DNA of 64,000 nt from JBCBSP01 sp039819095 (GTDB lineage: Bacteria; Pseudomonadota; Alphaproteobacteria; Caulobacterales; Maricaulaceae), in NCBI GenBank assembly GCA_039819095.1, contig JBCBSP010000003.1:124001-188000 (forward strand), given 5' to 3'. This document shows positions 35,644 to 44,318 of this stretch, one piece after another. The position numbers and the translations under genes are program-made. Position 1 is the stretch's first letter. The number at the start of each line of letters is the position of its first letter. A model generated the notes under the pieces. It saw nothing but the letters and a program-made list of their open reading frames with translations. It was not told the origin of the DNA and ran no database searches.

Positions 35644-36468
35644 CTAGAAGCGACGGCCCAGTCCGATGCCGGCGAAGAACTGGTCTTCTGATCCGCGCAC
35701 CGAGACGATGGGGCTATCGGCGTAATCGCCCATCAGGCGCGAATAGCCGCCGGCCAGCGTGACCGACCAGTTCTGCGCCAGGGCCTGATCGAAGATCACG
35801 GTCAGCCCGATATCGCGCACACCGCCTTCGGCTTCAAAAGCGGACAAGCCGGAGGCCAAAGCGCCGGCCGCGTCGATGGAGAAGTGCTGATCGGCGTAGT
35901 CATCGCTGAAGCCGGAGGCGGACAGGCTGATGGCTGCGAACTGTGTGCGCGACAGCGCCGCGCCATACTCAAGGCCCGTGCTCCAGACCAGACCGTCAAT
36001 TGTGCCTGCCGCATCCAGGCCGGCGCGCGCCGACACCGAAAGCCGGTCAACCGGGCTTAACAGTCCGCGCGCCAGCTCCGCGCGAACGAAGCCGCCAATG
36101 ACCGCCGAACCGTCCACTTCCGGCAGCAGCTTGACGATCGCGTCTTCGATATCGTCATCCCGCCCGCCGTAATAGCGCACGAACGGGCCGGCGCTGATTG
36201 CGTCATTGGACCAGATCGTCGCGCTCAGACCCGGCCCCTCGCTCTGGATCACCACATCGCCCCACTCATAGCGGAAAGCGCCGAAGGGCAGCAGACGATA
36301 ATCGTCCGAGCCGGCATAGTCGGACGTGGTCGCGACACCGAATGAGATGAAGTTCATCGGGATGTCGACGGGCGGGCCACCCGGCTCGCCGCCCATCTGC
36401 CCGGCTGCGGTGGAGGAGAGGCCGGCGGCCAGAAGCGTGCTGGTCAACAGAGTGGCGATACGGGTCAT
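35644..36468 (-). CDS. MipA/OmpV family outer-membrane protein
   Basis: A 274-residue predicted beta-barrel protein of the MipA/OmpV (MltA-interacting) family. A signal peptide (about 1-23) is followed by alternating beta-strands with Gly and aromatic residues (FGVATTSDYAGSDDYRLLPFGAFRYEWGD is the family's first-strand region). The C-terminus ends in GLGRRF with terminal Phe, the usual outer-membrane assembly signal. In other bacteria members scaffold murein hydrolases or take up small solutes; which applies here is unknown. Confidence 0.82.
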   Translation of the reverse strand: MTRIATLLTSTLLAAGLSSTAAGQMGGEPGGPPVDIPMNFISFGVATTSDYAGSDDYRLLPFGAFRYEWGDVVIQSEGPGLSATIWSNDAISAGPFVRYYGGRDDDIEDAIVKLLPEVDGSAVIGGFVRAELARGLLSPVDRLSVSARAGLDAAGTIDGLVWSTGLEYGAALSRTQFAAISLSASGFSDDYADQHFSIDAAGALASGLSAFEAEGGVRDIGLTVIFDQALAQNWSVTLAGGYSRLMGDYADSPIVSVRGSEDQFFAGIGLGRRF

Positions 36469-36595
36469 GGCGGGGCTCCTTGAAGGCGCGCTCGGTGCGG
36501 TATGATTATGCTAGGCTCAGGACATAAACTCGGACTCAGCGCGAACAAGTCGGCGCCGAACGGTTTTTTTACCGCTCAGCGTTACTCTGACGCTC

Positions 36596-37051
36596 ATGTT
36601 GCCTCTACGCCTCATACTTCTCGCCGCCAGCTCGCTGGCGATGGTCGCCGCGCTACCGGACGCCGAAGCGCGGGTCGGCGGCGCACCGAGCGCTGCGCCG
36701 GAGCAGGATGATGCGCGGTCACGGCGGATCACGCCGGCGGAAAGCTATGTCGCCATGGAGCCGATCGTGGCCGGCGTGCAGGCCGATTACCGCCTGCGCG
36801 GACTGATCCATATCGAGTTCGGGCTGGACGCTGAAGAAGCGCGCGAACGTCGGCGCATCGCCCGGCTGACGCCCCACCTGCGCGATGCCTATACCAGCGC
36901 GATGGCGACCTTCTCCGGCACCGGATATCGCTATGGCGACGTGCCGGACGCCGACCACATCGCCGGGCTGCTTCAGGAGGCCACCGATTCGGTGCTCGGG
37001 CCAGGACGCGCACGGGTCCTGCTCGGCATGGTCATCATCCACGACAGCTGA
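36596..37051 (+). CDS. Exported protein, weak resemblance to FliL
   Basis: A 151-residue protein with a signal-like N-terminus (about 1-26, ALPDAEA). The mature domain has YVAMEPIVAGVQADYRLRGLIHIEFGLDAEEA, RRRIARLTPHLRDAYTSAMATF and a final strand ARVLLGMVIIH. The layout (a strand, 'P..RDA', a helix with a late strand) resembles the FliL periplasmic domain, but the match is faint and the FliL membrane anchor is not typical. No flagellar gene is near. The start is not well supported by a ribosome-binding site. Confidence 0.55.
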   Translation: MLPLRLILLAASSLAMVAALPDAEARVGGAPSAAPEQDDARSRRITPAESYVAMEPIVAGVQADYRLRGLIHIEFGLDAEEARERRRIARLTPHLRDAYTSAMATFSGTGYRYGDVPDADHIAGLLQEATDSVLGPGRARVLLGMVIIHDS

Positions 37052-37066
37052 TCAGCGGTTGGCGTC

Positions 37067-37792
37067 TCAGAAACGCCGCGTCAGCCGGATCTGATAATCA
37101 TCGTCATTGGCCGCGTCCGAAAGGCCGAACAGGGCGGCGAGGTGGAAGCCCCACTGCGCGTTGAAGGACCCGCTCAGCGTCGGACCGACGCGATGGCGCT
37201 GATCATCAAAACGTCCAAATCCGGCATCGGTATTGCCGTAGGCGTTGAAGCTCTCCACGCCGAGGCGCAAGCCGCTGTCGAGACGCTTGGAGACGCCGAC
37301 CCGGGTTTCCACGAACAAACCGTCGCGCGCGCGATCGCCGACATCATGATCGAACAGAAGGATGGCGCGCACTCGCCAGCCATCATCAAGCAGCCATTGA
37401 TTGGTCCAATTCACACCCAGCTGATGGGAGCGGTCATCGCCTTCGCTGAAGCGCACATCATAGCGCAGGGCCGAGGAGAAGCCGGACGCGGTGCGCTCCA
37501 CGATCTGATGCAAGAGCTCAAGCTGGAAGAAAACCGGCTCAAAATCGCCGCCCGCCGGATCGGCGTACTGGATCACGCCGCGCAGCCGCCATGTATCGTC
37601 CAGCGCCTGCTGATAGTGAAGGCGGTGATTGGACCGGCTCGCGCCATCTTCCGGCGCAAACCCGCCGCGATATTCAAGCTCGCGATTGGTTTCGTTCACA
37701 TCCGGCCCGAACACCCCGCCAACGGTCTGAGCCTGGGCGCCCCCGGCGAGAAGGCAGGCGGCTGACGCCAAAACAAGAAAACGAGACAACAC
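37067..37792 (-). CDS. Outer-membrane beta-barrel protein, unknown
   Basis: A 241-residue predicted barrel. From GTG 37792 (GGAG upstream) a signal peptide (VLSRFLVLASAACLLAGGA) leads to alternating aromatic strands (RLHYQQALDDTWRLRGVIQYAD, EPVFFQLELLHQIVE, GLRLGVESFNAYGN), ending in QIRLTRRF with terminal Phe. No named family is evident. The frame extends to 37876, with ATG at 37825 as an alternative. It lies 80 bp downstream of the frameshifted ORF at 37873-38090 on the same strand. Confidence 0.65.
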   Translation of the reverse strand: MLSRFLVLASAACLLAGGAQAQTVGGVFGPDVNETNRELEYRGGFAPEDGASRSNHRLHYQQALDDTWRLRGVIQYADPAGGDFEPVFFQLELLHQIVERTASGFSSALRYDVRFSEGDDRSHQLGVNWTNQWLLDDGWRVRAILLFDHDVGDRARDGLFVETRVGVSKRLDSGLRLGVESFNAYGNTDAGFGRFDDQRHRVGPTLSGSFNAQWGFHLAALFGLSDAANDDDYQIRLTRRF

Positions 37793-37872
37793 GCTGAACT
37801 CTCCATGAAAAACAGGGCGCCCCATCAATAGTTTGCCCCATTTTAAAAGCGCGTTAACCAAGTGCCTGAGGC

Positions 37873-38090
37873 TCACTTAATCAGTGACAGGAGTTCCGGC
37901 GCGATCACCAGCCGGCGGACGCCATGGGACTGCATTTCGTTGAAGACATTGCCTGCCTCGGACCCGTCGTCGAGCCTAGAAAGACCACCGGCTCATCCGG
38001 CCCGTCAGGCAGAGCCGATGGCTGATGCGGGCTAACCTCATTGGCCGATCCGGCATTGCCGAACGTGTTGAAATTAGCCCTTCGAGCCAT
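37873..38090 (-). pseudogene. Small frameshifted gene remnant
   Basis: Two frames on the minus strand read as sensible protein in succession. From ATG 38090 the first reads MARRANFNTFGNAGSANEVS to GPDEPVVFLG. Near 37975-37980 the frame that makes sense shifts, and the second reads LDDGSEAGNVFNEMQSHGVR then RLVIAPELLSLIK with a stop at 37873. Together they would make a protein of about 72 residues, broken by a one-base insertion or two-base deletion equivalent. No family is recognised. The shift could also be a base error. Confidence 0.4.
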
Positions 38091-38203
38091 GCTTAACGAG
38101 GACGCCCTATCGTCGCTGCCCTGCAGTGCGCAATGAGGCTTAGCGGGTGAGAGGCGGCGGCGCGGACAGGATCTGGCCGCCACCTTCTCTCTGGCTCTGG
38201 AGA

Positions 38204-38947
38204 TTAAAACCAACCCGCATTGCGCAGGTCGGGATAGTAGGTTCGGCTGACGGGGGTTTGCTTTCCGTCTTTCAGGATCAGCGTGCCGCGCCCGTCGCCT
38301 TTGCGCGCATCGGCAACGCCCTCGCGGGACACCCACCAGGAGCGATGAACCTTCGCGCCGTTGAGCGCCTCGCACGCTGTGATCGCATCGCCCAGCCGCA
38401 TCAGGATCAGCGCATCTCCGCGCTCGGTGTGAACCCGCAGGTAATGATCCTCGGACTCCAGCGCCCAGATCTGGGCGCTGCGCAGGCGCAGAGGCAGCTT
38501 GTCCAGCAGCGCCGCGCCGGGCCGTGCGATGCCGGGAGCGGCCGTTTCCCGACGTGAGGATAAAAGCTCCAGCGTGTAGATGATGGCGGTGACAAAGCTG
38601 GAGATGACCAGGGCGAAGAAATACGTCACTGGCAGGTCGATCAGGCGGAAGCCCATGCCGGACAGCAATCCGTTCACGCCCCAGACTGCGAGCGTGACCG
38701 GTATGGAGACCATGCAGGCGGCGACCGCATAAGCCGCCCAGGTCGGCCAACTTGGGAAGAAGCGGGGCGTCAGATGACCGGACGCGAAGCCGAAAATCGC
38801 ACCGAAGGCGATGAAGCCGACCCAGTAGACCCAGACCCAGGGCCAGCCGATCGCATGGCTGCCGAAAGGCCCGAGAATCGCCAGGAAGGTGCCGATACCG
38901 CCAATGATGGCGACAGGCCGCGCCCAGCGTTTCAAGCGTTCAACCAT
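38204..38947 (-). CDS. Membrane-anchored LytTR-type DNA-binding regulator
   Basis: A 247-residue protein with about four membrane helices in residues 8-125 (VAIIGGIGTFLAILGPFG, VWVYWVGFIAFGAIFGFASG, WAAYAVAACMVSIPVTLAVWG, YFFALVISSFVTAIIYTLEL) followed by a cytoplasmic LytTR DNA-binding domain (about 140-247: AQIWALESEDHYLRVHTERGDALILMR, AKVHRSWWVSREGVADAR). It has no receiver domain, so it is not a classic response regulator; membrane-bound LytTR proteins without a kinase partner are known in several alphaproteobacteria. The start 38947 sits close to GGGGAGG; the frame is open to 39046. Divergent from the DUF2141 gene, a likely target. Confidence 0.87.
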   Translation of the reverse strand: MVERLKRWARPVAIIGGIGTFLAILGPFGSHAIGWPWVWVYWVGFIAFGAIFGFASGHLTPRFFPSWPTWAAYAVAACMVSIPVTLAVWGVNGLLSGMGFRLIDLPVTYFFALVISSFVTAIIYTLELLSSRRETAAPGIARPGAALLDKLPLRLRSAQIWALESEDHYLRVHTERGDALILMRLGDAITACEALNGAKVHRSWWVSREGVADARKGDGRGTLILKDGKQTPVSRTYYPDLRNAGWF

Positions 38948-39142
38948 GCCTCCCCGCCTCTTTTTCGCGTCAGACGCCCCGCCATTCGCGAAGCGCGAAC
39001 GGCAGGGTGACCGCCGTTCGCGAACAGGTCCAGCCCGCTGGCGCAAACCCGCTGTGATCGGACACCCAGCTCGCCGATGACAGCTTCAGTGCCCGGCCAC
39101 CCGCATGGCGGCGCTGCAACCACACACCCGATGGAGACTGAC

Positions 39143-39637
39143 ATGACCCAACGCTTCCTCACCCGCTCCGCAGCCGCAGCCCTGGCCGCATTCGTTCTCG
39201 CCCCGTTGGCGCCGCAGCCGCTGGTTTCCGCAGCGTTCGCGCTGACCGAGGATGGCGCAAGCCCGACCGCGCGCGTCCAGCTCACCATTGAAGGTTATGA
39301 CAATCGAGACGGTCATATCTGGATCGGCGTATACGCCAGCGAAGCAGACTGGGACGCCGGTGAAGAAGCCTTCGCCGGTTCAAAAGCCTTCAACGGCGAA
39401 CCGCTGGTGGCTGAGTTCGAGCTGGATGCGGGCGAGTACGCGATCCGGCTTTTCCACGATGAAGACGCCGATGGCGACTTCGATACCGGCATGTTCGGCA
39501 TCCCGGCGGAGCGCTACGGCTTTTCCAACGGTGTCCGGCCCCGCTTCCGCGGCGCGCGCTGGGACGAAGCCGTCTTCACGCTGGAGGCAGGCGCGACTCA
39601 TGCCGAAACCATCGATCTTCAAGGAGCGATGGACTGA
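39143..39637 (+). CDS. DUF2141 domain exported protein
   Basis: A 164-residue protein with a signal peptide (about 1-36). The DUF2141 core is clear: RVQLTIEGYDNRDGHIWIGVYASEADW, then EFELDAGEYAIRLFHDEDADGDFDTGMFGIPAERYGFSNG. The Asp-rich loop HDEDADGDFD resembles a calcium-binding turn, as in many members. GGAG lies 6 bp before ATG 39143. It overlaps the DUF2306 gene by one base, giving a two-gene unit divergent from the LytTR regulator. Confidence 0.86.
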   Translation: MTQRFLTRSAAAALAAFVLAPLAPQPLVSAAFALTEDGASPTARVQLTIEGYDNRDGHIWIGVYASEADWDAGEEAFAGSKAFNGEPLVAEFELDAGEYAIRLFHDEDADGDFDTGMFGIPAERYGFSNGVRPRFRGARWDEAVFTLEAGATHAETIDLQGAMD

Positions 39638-40029
39638 TGGATATCGAGCTCTTCTTCTCCATGCCGCTGGTGATTCAGGCCCACGCCCTGTCCGCCATGG
39701 CGGCGCTGGCCCTCGGCGCGGTGCAGTTCACCGCGCCGAAGGGGACCATCCCGCACCGCACGCTGGGCTATATCTGGGTCGCGCTTATGGGATCGACCGC
39801 GATCACCGCCCTCTTCATCCGCGAGATCAATGACGGCGCATTCAGCCCGATCCATCTGTTCGTGCCGCTGACGCTTTACGGCATTGTGGAACTTTCGATC
39901 CGGGCCCGGCGCGGGCTGACCGGCAAGCACCGGGCGAGCGCGCTGTGGATATTCTTCGCCGCCCTGATCATACCCGGCGCATTCACCTTCCTGCCCGGGC
40001 GGCTGATGCATCAGGTGTTTTTCGGGTGA
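39637..40029 (+). CDS. DUF2306 membrane protein
   Basis: A 130-residue protein with about four hydrophobic helices and the family pattern of paired histidines and charged residues: FFSMPLVIQAHALSAMAALALGAVQF, then GTIPHRTLGYIWVALM and GAFSPIHLFVP. The histidines in helices (IQAHALS, PIHLF) suggest a heme or metal environment, as in related cytochrome-like membrane families; that is inference. It is translationally coupled to the DUF2141 protein upstream (TGATG). Function unknown. Confidence 0.75.
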   Translation: MDIELFFSMPLVIQAHALSAMAALALGAVQFTAPKGTIPHRTLGYIWVALMGSTAITALFIREINDGAFSPIHLFVPLTLYGIVELSIRARRGLTGKHRASALWIFFAALIIPGAFTFLPGRLMHQVFFG

Positions 40030-40107
40030 GGCGTATCGCCGTCTGTACGGCGGCGGGCGGGCGGGCCTAGCTTTCATAAGCAACACCGCGATCAAGGGAG
40101 CAAGGCC

Positions 40108-40962
40108 ATGCTCGCCGCCATTCTTCTCAGCCTGAGCGCCGCGCTGGCGCAGCCGCCCGGCCCCTTCATCGTCGAGCTTTGCAATGAAACCCCGGCGCGC
40201 GCCGCCTTCACCCTGGTGCGGCCCATAAGCCCAAGCGCGGAGGTTCAGCGGGGCTGGTTCACGGTCGAGCCGGGCGACTGCCTGCAGGGCGGGGTCGGGC
40301 AAGCGATGGGCGCACGGGCCTGGGCGCACGCGCGGTCGGGCGATTTCATCTGGCCGGCCGGGGATGCGGCGCGATCCTTCTGCACGCCGGCGAACAGCCA
40401 TGACGGCCCGCCTGCGGCGGCGCCCTGCTCAGCCAGCGCCCGCCAGGCCGGTCATGATGTGATCTCCGTTCAGATGCGAGGCGGCGTCCGTCATGTCCGC
40501 TATGCGATCAGCTGCGATGCTTTGGCTCCGTCGGACGCAGCGCTTTGCGTGCTGGGACGCCGCGATGCGCAGGGCTTCGCCGCGCCGGTGCGCGAACTGG
40601 AAGTTTGCAATCGCGCCGACGGCCCGTTGCGCGTGGCGGTCGCGGGCCAGGCCGGCGCGGGCCCGGCGCTGTCAGTTTCCGGTTGGCGGATGCTGGAGCC
40701 GGGGCGCTGTCAGACTCTATGGCGCGGGTTCAGCGATGAGCGCCGGGCCTATCTTCGTGCGGTTCGGCCCGGTGGTCAGGCCGTTCAGGATATGGACGCG
40801 GTGACGCTATGCGCTGACGCCGGAGCCGACTTCAACCGTATCGCTGAACGCGCGGATGAAACGCAATGCGCGCAGCCCGGACTGGAGCCCTTGCGGTTCC
40901 GTTCGGTCCTCTTCGGCGAGGGCGTCAGCCGGCTAACCGTGGACATCGACGACGCCTTCTAG
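40108..40962 (+). CDS. Exported protein with two DUF1036-like domains
   Basis: A 284-residue secreted, Cys-rich protein. After the signal peptide (MLAAILLSLSAALA) it carries two DUF1036-like units, the first near residues 20-130 (VELCNETPARAAFTLVRP ... RGWFTVEPGDC) and the second near 165-260 (LEVCNRADGPLRVAVAG ... GWRMLEPGRCQTLW). Each shows the CN.. start, the GW strand and the PGxC turn. The usual form has one such domain. Its cysteines probably form disulfides in the periplasm. Function unknown. It lies upstream of the PhoD-like gene with 110 bp between. Confidence 0.72.
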   Translation: MLAAILLSLSAALAQPPGPFIVELCNETPARAAFTLVRPISPSAEVQRGWFTVEPGDCLQGGVGQAMGARAWAHARSGDFIWPAGDAARSFCTPANSHDGPPAAAPCSASARQAGHDVISVQMRGGVRHVRYAISCDALAPSDAALCVLGRRDAQGFAAPVRELEVCNRADGPLRVAVAGQAGAGPALSVSGWRMLEPGRCQTLWRGFSDERRAYLRAVRPGGQAVQDMDAVTLCADAGADFNRIAERADETQCAQPGLEPLRFRSVLFGEGVSRLTVDIDDAF

Positions 40963-41072
40963 GGTAAATCGTCGCAGAACCGGTTTTGGCCGCCAAGTTG
41001 ACGCACAGGCGCGCTATCAAGCCCCTATCGCCTGCACGGGCCTTCTTTCGCGCTGAAACTGGAGACGATGCC

Positions 41073-42293
41073 ATGCCGCTGCGCCGCCCCGCCCTTCTGC
41101 TCACCACCACGCTTGGCGCTCTGGCGCTAGGCGGCTGCGCCATCGTGATTGCTGGCGAGGAGACCGCATCGGCCCCCATGCCAGCGCCGGTCATCACCGA
41201 GGCTGAGGCCGCACAACCGCCCCGCACAGCCGTGGAGGCTCTGGCGCCCTTCTACGCCGCGCTGGACTATGACAGACCGCTGGCGCCGGCCGGCCCCGGC
41301 CTTCCGCAGTCAAACGCGGCGATCACCTCCATCGCCTTCGGCTCGTGCAACACGTCAGAGCGCGAGATTCCGATCCTCGACACGGTCGCGGCGCAGGACC
41401 ATGACCTGTTCATGTATCTGGGCGACAACGTCTATGGCGACGCCGACAGCGATGACGCGACCCTGCCGGAATTGCGCGCGGCCTATCACATGATGGCCGA
41501 ACGCGAGGAATTCGCCCGACTGCGCGCCGCCACGCCCATGATCGCGACCTGGGACGATCATGATTACGGCCAGAACGATATGGGCGGTCGCTTCGCCTTC
41601 AAAGGTTTCGCCGAGCAGCTCTTTCTCGATTTCTGGCGCGCGCCTTCCGATGACGAGCGCCGAGCCCGCGAAGGCGTCTACACTGACTACGCCTTCGGCC
41701 CGGACGGTCAGCGGGTTCAGATCATCGTACTGGATACGCGCTATTTCCGCTCCGATCTGACGCCCACCGATGAGCGAGGCGCAGTGGGCAAGGAACGCTA
41801 CCTTCCCAGTGACGACCCGAACCAGACCATGCTGGGTGAAGCCCAGTGGACGTGGCTGGAAGAGGCGCTGGAAGAACCGGCGGATTTGCGCCTGATCGCC
41901 ACCTCCATTCAGGTGCACGCCGACGGGCATGGCTGGGAAGCCTGGCGCACAATGCCGCTGGAACGCGACCGGCTTTACGGGCTTATTGATGAAACCGGCG
42001 CAGAGGGCGTTGTCTTCGTGTCCGGCGATCGGCACTCAGCGGGCATCTATGTGCGCCGCGATGTCGCCTCTTACCCGCTTTACGAGATCACCTCCTCAGC
42101 GCTAAACATGAGCTTCCGCGACGAGAATAACGAGCCGGGGCCCCACCGGATCGGGGACATGTATGCGCCGGTCAATTACGGAGTGATCGAGATCGACTGG
42201 TCGGACCGTGAGCTGGCGCTGCAGATCCGCGATCTCGACGGTGAAACCGTGCGCGAAGTCGAGATCGATTTCGACGAGATCAAGGCCGATTGA
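41073..42293 (+). CDS. PhoD-like lipoprotein metallophosphatase
   Basis: A 406-residue alkaline phosphatase D-like enzyme. The start at 41073 has GGAG upstream and gives a lipoprotein signal (TLGALALGGC). Metal-site motifs are FGSCNTSE, YLGDNVYGDAD, TWDDHDYGQND, SIQVHADGHGWEAW and SGDRHSAGIY, the standard PhoD set. It is shorter than Bacillus PhoD and belongs to the compact subgroup common in marine bacteria. Expected to hydrolyse phosphoesters at the outer or inner membrane, probably with calcium and iron. The frame opens at 40986. Confidence 0.9.
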   Translation: MPLRRPALLLTTTLGALALGGCAIVIAGEETASAPMPAPVITEAEAAQPPRTAVEALAPFYAALDYDRPLAPAGPGLPQSNAAITSIAFGSCNTSEREIPILDTVAAQDHDLFMYLGDNVYGDADSDDATLPELRAAYHMMAEREEFARLRAATPMIATWDDHDYGQNDMGGRFAFKGFAEQLFLDFWRAPSDDERRAREGVYTDYAFGPDGQRVQIIVLDTRYFRSDLTPTDERGAVGKERYLPSDDPNQTMLGEAQWTWLEEALEEPADLRLIATSIQVHADGHGWEAWRTMPLERDRLYGLIDETGAEGVVFVSGDRHSAGIYVRRDVASYPLYEITSSALNMSFRDENNEPGPHRIGDMYAPVNYGVIEIDWSDRELALQIRDLDGETVREVEIDFDEIKAD

Positions 42294-42349
42294 TGCGAGG
42301 CGGAGCGTGGCCCGCACGCCTCAGCTCGCCAGATAAGCGCAGCACGAGA

Positions 42350-42376
42350 CAGGTCCGCCATTGAAGGGCGGGCCTG
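42350..42376 (+). terminator. Possible terminator after PhoD-like gene
   Basis: CAGGTCCGCC and GGCGGGCCTG can form a 10-bp stem with one G-T pair and a 7-base loop. There is no T-run right after it, so the call is weak. Confidence 0.3.
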
Positions 42377-42439
42377 CTTGCGGCTTGCTGTTATGGTGGT
42401 CCATTCTCCGCCAAGGCAGACGGCACAGGCATTCAGCTC

Positions 42440-42970
42440 ATGCAGTCATCAAGACGTTTCCTGGCTCTCTTCGCCGCCACCGGTGAGGCGGTAGGCCCTG
42501 GCCTGGCCCATGATGAACGCCGGCGCGCAGGCGAGCGGGTCGGCTCCGGGCTGGCCGACACGATCGCCGGCGCACTGGCGCGCTTCGCTCTGGCGGCGGA
42601 GATGTGGACCTGGTCGCGCGCCAATGCCGCGCCAATGGAGAACTGGACCGAGTGGGGCGCCTGGATCCGCCCTGAACCGGGCCTCATCGAGGCGGTCGGC
42701 GCGTGGATTCCCGCGGTCGCCGATGCAACGATGGCCGCGCTGATGCTGGCGACCATGCAGATCGGCGCTGTGATGCTGGCGGTCGGCTTTCTGACGCGGA
42801 TCGGCGGTGCTCTGGTCGTCATTCTGTCGTGCGTCTTCATGCTCCAGATCCTGCCGGAAGCCTGGACCACGGCGAGCGTCTACGCGGCGCTGGGCGCCTA
42901 TCTGATGCTGCGCGGTCCCGGCATGGTCTCGCTGGACTGGTCGATGGGCCGCCTGGCCCGCTTTAAGTGA
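42440..42970 (+). CDS. DoxX-family membrane protein
   Basis: A 176-residue protein with three to four hydrophobic helices and the DoxX pattern: ALARFALAAEMWTWSRANAAPMENW near the first helix, then MLATMQIGAVMLAVGFLTRIGGALVVILS, ending in YLMLRGPGMVSLD, which matches the typical DoxX end (GPG..S.D). The first 35 residues are polar and may not all be translated. DoxX proteins belong to thiosulfate and redox-stress membrane complexes in other organisms; the role here is unknown. Confidence 0.72.
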   Translation: MQSSRRFLALFAATGEAVGPGLAHDERRRAGERVGSGLADTIAGALARFALAAEMWTWSRANAAPMENWTEWGAWIRPEPGLIEAVGAWIPAVADATMAALMLATMQIGAVMLAVGFLTRIGGALVVILSCVFMLQILPEAWTTASVYAALGAYLMLRGPGMVSLDWSMGRLARFK

Positions 42971-43041
42971 GCCGTCTTGCCAACCACGCCGGCTGATCTC
43001 AGAACTAGGGCTGGATAGCAGAAGCGAAGCGGGCCCCGCCG

Positions 43042-44316
43042 ATGACCGCCTATCGCAATGTCGCCGCCGTGATGGTCGCCATGGCCTTGTTGCAGACAGC
43101 AGCCGGCGCGCTGGGCGTAGCGCTGCCGTTGGCCATGCATGCCGCCAACTGGAGCGCTTTGGCGATCGGCCTCGTGATCTCCGCCTATGCAGGGGGTTTC
43201 CTCGCGGGCGCGTATTTCGCCCCGCATGTCATCAGCATGCTCGGCCATATTCGCGCCTACGCCGCTGCGGCCGGGCTGGCGGCGGCGCTCACCCTGCTTC
43301 TGGCGCTCGACTCGACTGTCTGGTGGTGGGCGCTTACCCGGTTCGCCTTCGGCGCCTGCGCAGCCGGGCTGTTCGCGGTGGCGGAAAGCTGGATCGCCGA
43401 CGCGACCGAGCCGGCGCGGCGCGGCGCGGTGGTCTCCGTCTATCAGATGCTCGGCCGCGCCGGTCTGATCGCCGGGCCTTTCCTGATTACGCTTCCCGGC
43501 ATTGATCTGACTGACAGCTTCATCATCGCCGGCGTGTTTGTCTGCCTGGCGCTGGTTCCGGTCACCGCGACCCGGCGCGCCCAGCCCGTCATTGAACACG
43601 GGGAGCGCGTCTCGCCGCTGCGCCTGCTTGAGATCGCACCGGCTGCGGCGATCGCCGCCTTCACCGCCGGGCTTGTAAACACCGCCATGCTGGCCTTCCT
43701 GCCAATCTGGGCTAAAGGCCTGGCTGACGTCCGCGCGGCCGCGCCGGCTGCGTTCGTTCTCGCCGCCGTTTTCGGCCTGTCCATGCTCGTGCAATGGCCA
43801 GTGGGGCGGCTGTCTGACCGGGTGGACCGGCGCTGGATGATTGCGGGCCTGGCGGCCGGGGCGGGGTTTGTCAGCCTCGTGCTGGTGCTGATCGTCAATC
43901 CGGGGCTTAACGCCGGGGCGGCGCTTGTTGGGCTATGGGGCGGGTTTTCGCTCTCCTATTATGCGGTCGCAGTCGCGCACGCTGCGGACCGATCCCGCGC
44001 TGAGGAACTCCCCGCCATCGCCTCCGGCATGCTTATGGTCTGGGCGCTCGGTGCGATCATTGGTCCCGTGCTGGCCGGCGCTGCGTTCAACAGCCCGCTG
44101 GGCGAACGCGGGCTCTTTCTGTTTGCTGCGGTCTTCTGCGTCGCGCTGGCCGCGGTCATGACCTGGCGCGCGAGGGTGAGGGGTCCGGCGCCGGAGGCTG
44201 AACGCGAGCCCTTCGTCAATCTGCAGGCGACTTCCGCTCAGCTGGCTGAAATCCATCCCGCGTCGCACGCTGATGAGACCGTTGAGCCGGCTCCGGCCGG
44301 ACAGAGGGGGGTCTGA
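43042..44316 (+). CDS. MFS transporter, YcaD-like
   Basis: A 424-residue major facilitator protein with twelve predicted hydrophobic helices. The YcaD-type pattern is seen in the helix 1-4 region (YAGGFLAGAYFAPHVISMLGHIRAYAAAAGLAA), WALTRFAFGACAAGLFAVAESWIADA and the central GRLSDRVDRRWM loop that marks MFS repeats. The polar C-terminal tail of about 40 residues is unusual. Substrate unknown. It lies just upstream of a small membrane protein gene with 2 bp between. Confidence 0.9.
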   Translation: MTAYRNVAAVMVAMALLQTAAGALGVALPLAMHAANWSALAIGLVISAYAGGFLAGAYFAPHVISMLGHIRAYAAAAGLAAALTLLLALDSTVWWWALTRFAFGACAAGLFAVAESWIADATEPARRGAVVSVYQMLGRAGLIAGPFLITLPGIDLTDSFIIAGVFVCLALVPVTATRRAQPVIEHGERVSPLRLLEIAPAAAIAAFTAGLVNTAMLAFLPIWAKGLADVRAAAPAAFVLAAVFGLSMLVQWPVGRLSDRVDRRWMIAGLAAGAGFVSLVLVLIVNPGLNAGAALVGLWGGFSLSYYAVAVAHAADRSRAEELPAIASGMLMVWALGAIIGPVLAGAAFNSPLGERGLFLFAAVFCVALAAVMTWRARVRGPAPEAEREPFVNLQATSAQLAEIHPASHADETVEPAPAGQRGV

Positions 44317-44318
44317 CC

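Noticed and set aside
37905..38750. A 281-codon minus-strand frame overlapping the LytTR gene
   Set aside because: Its left end is the first part of the broken small gene and the rest is another frame of the LytTR coding region, Arg/Ala-rich without domains.
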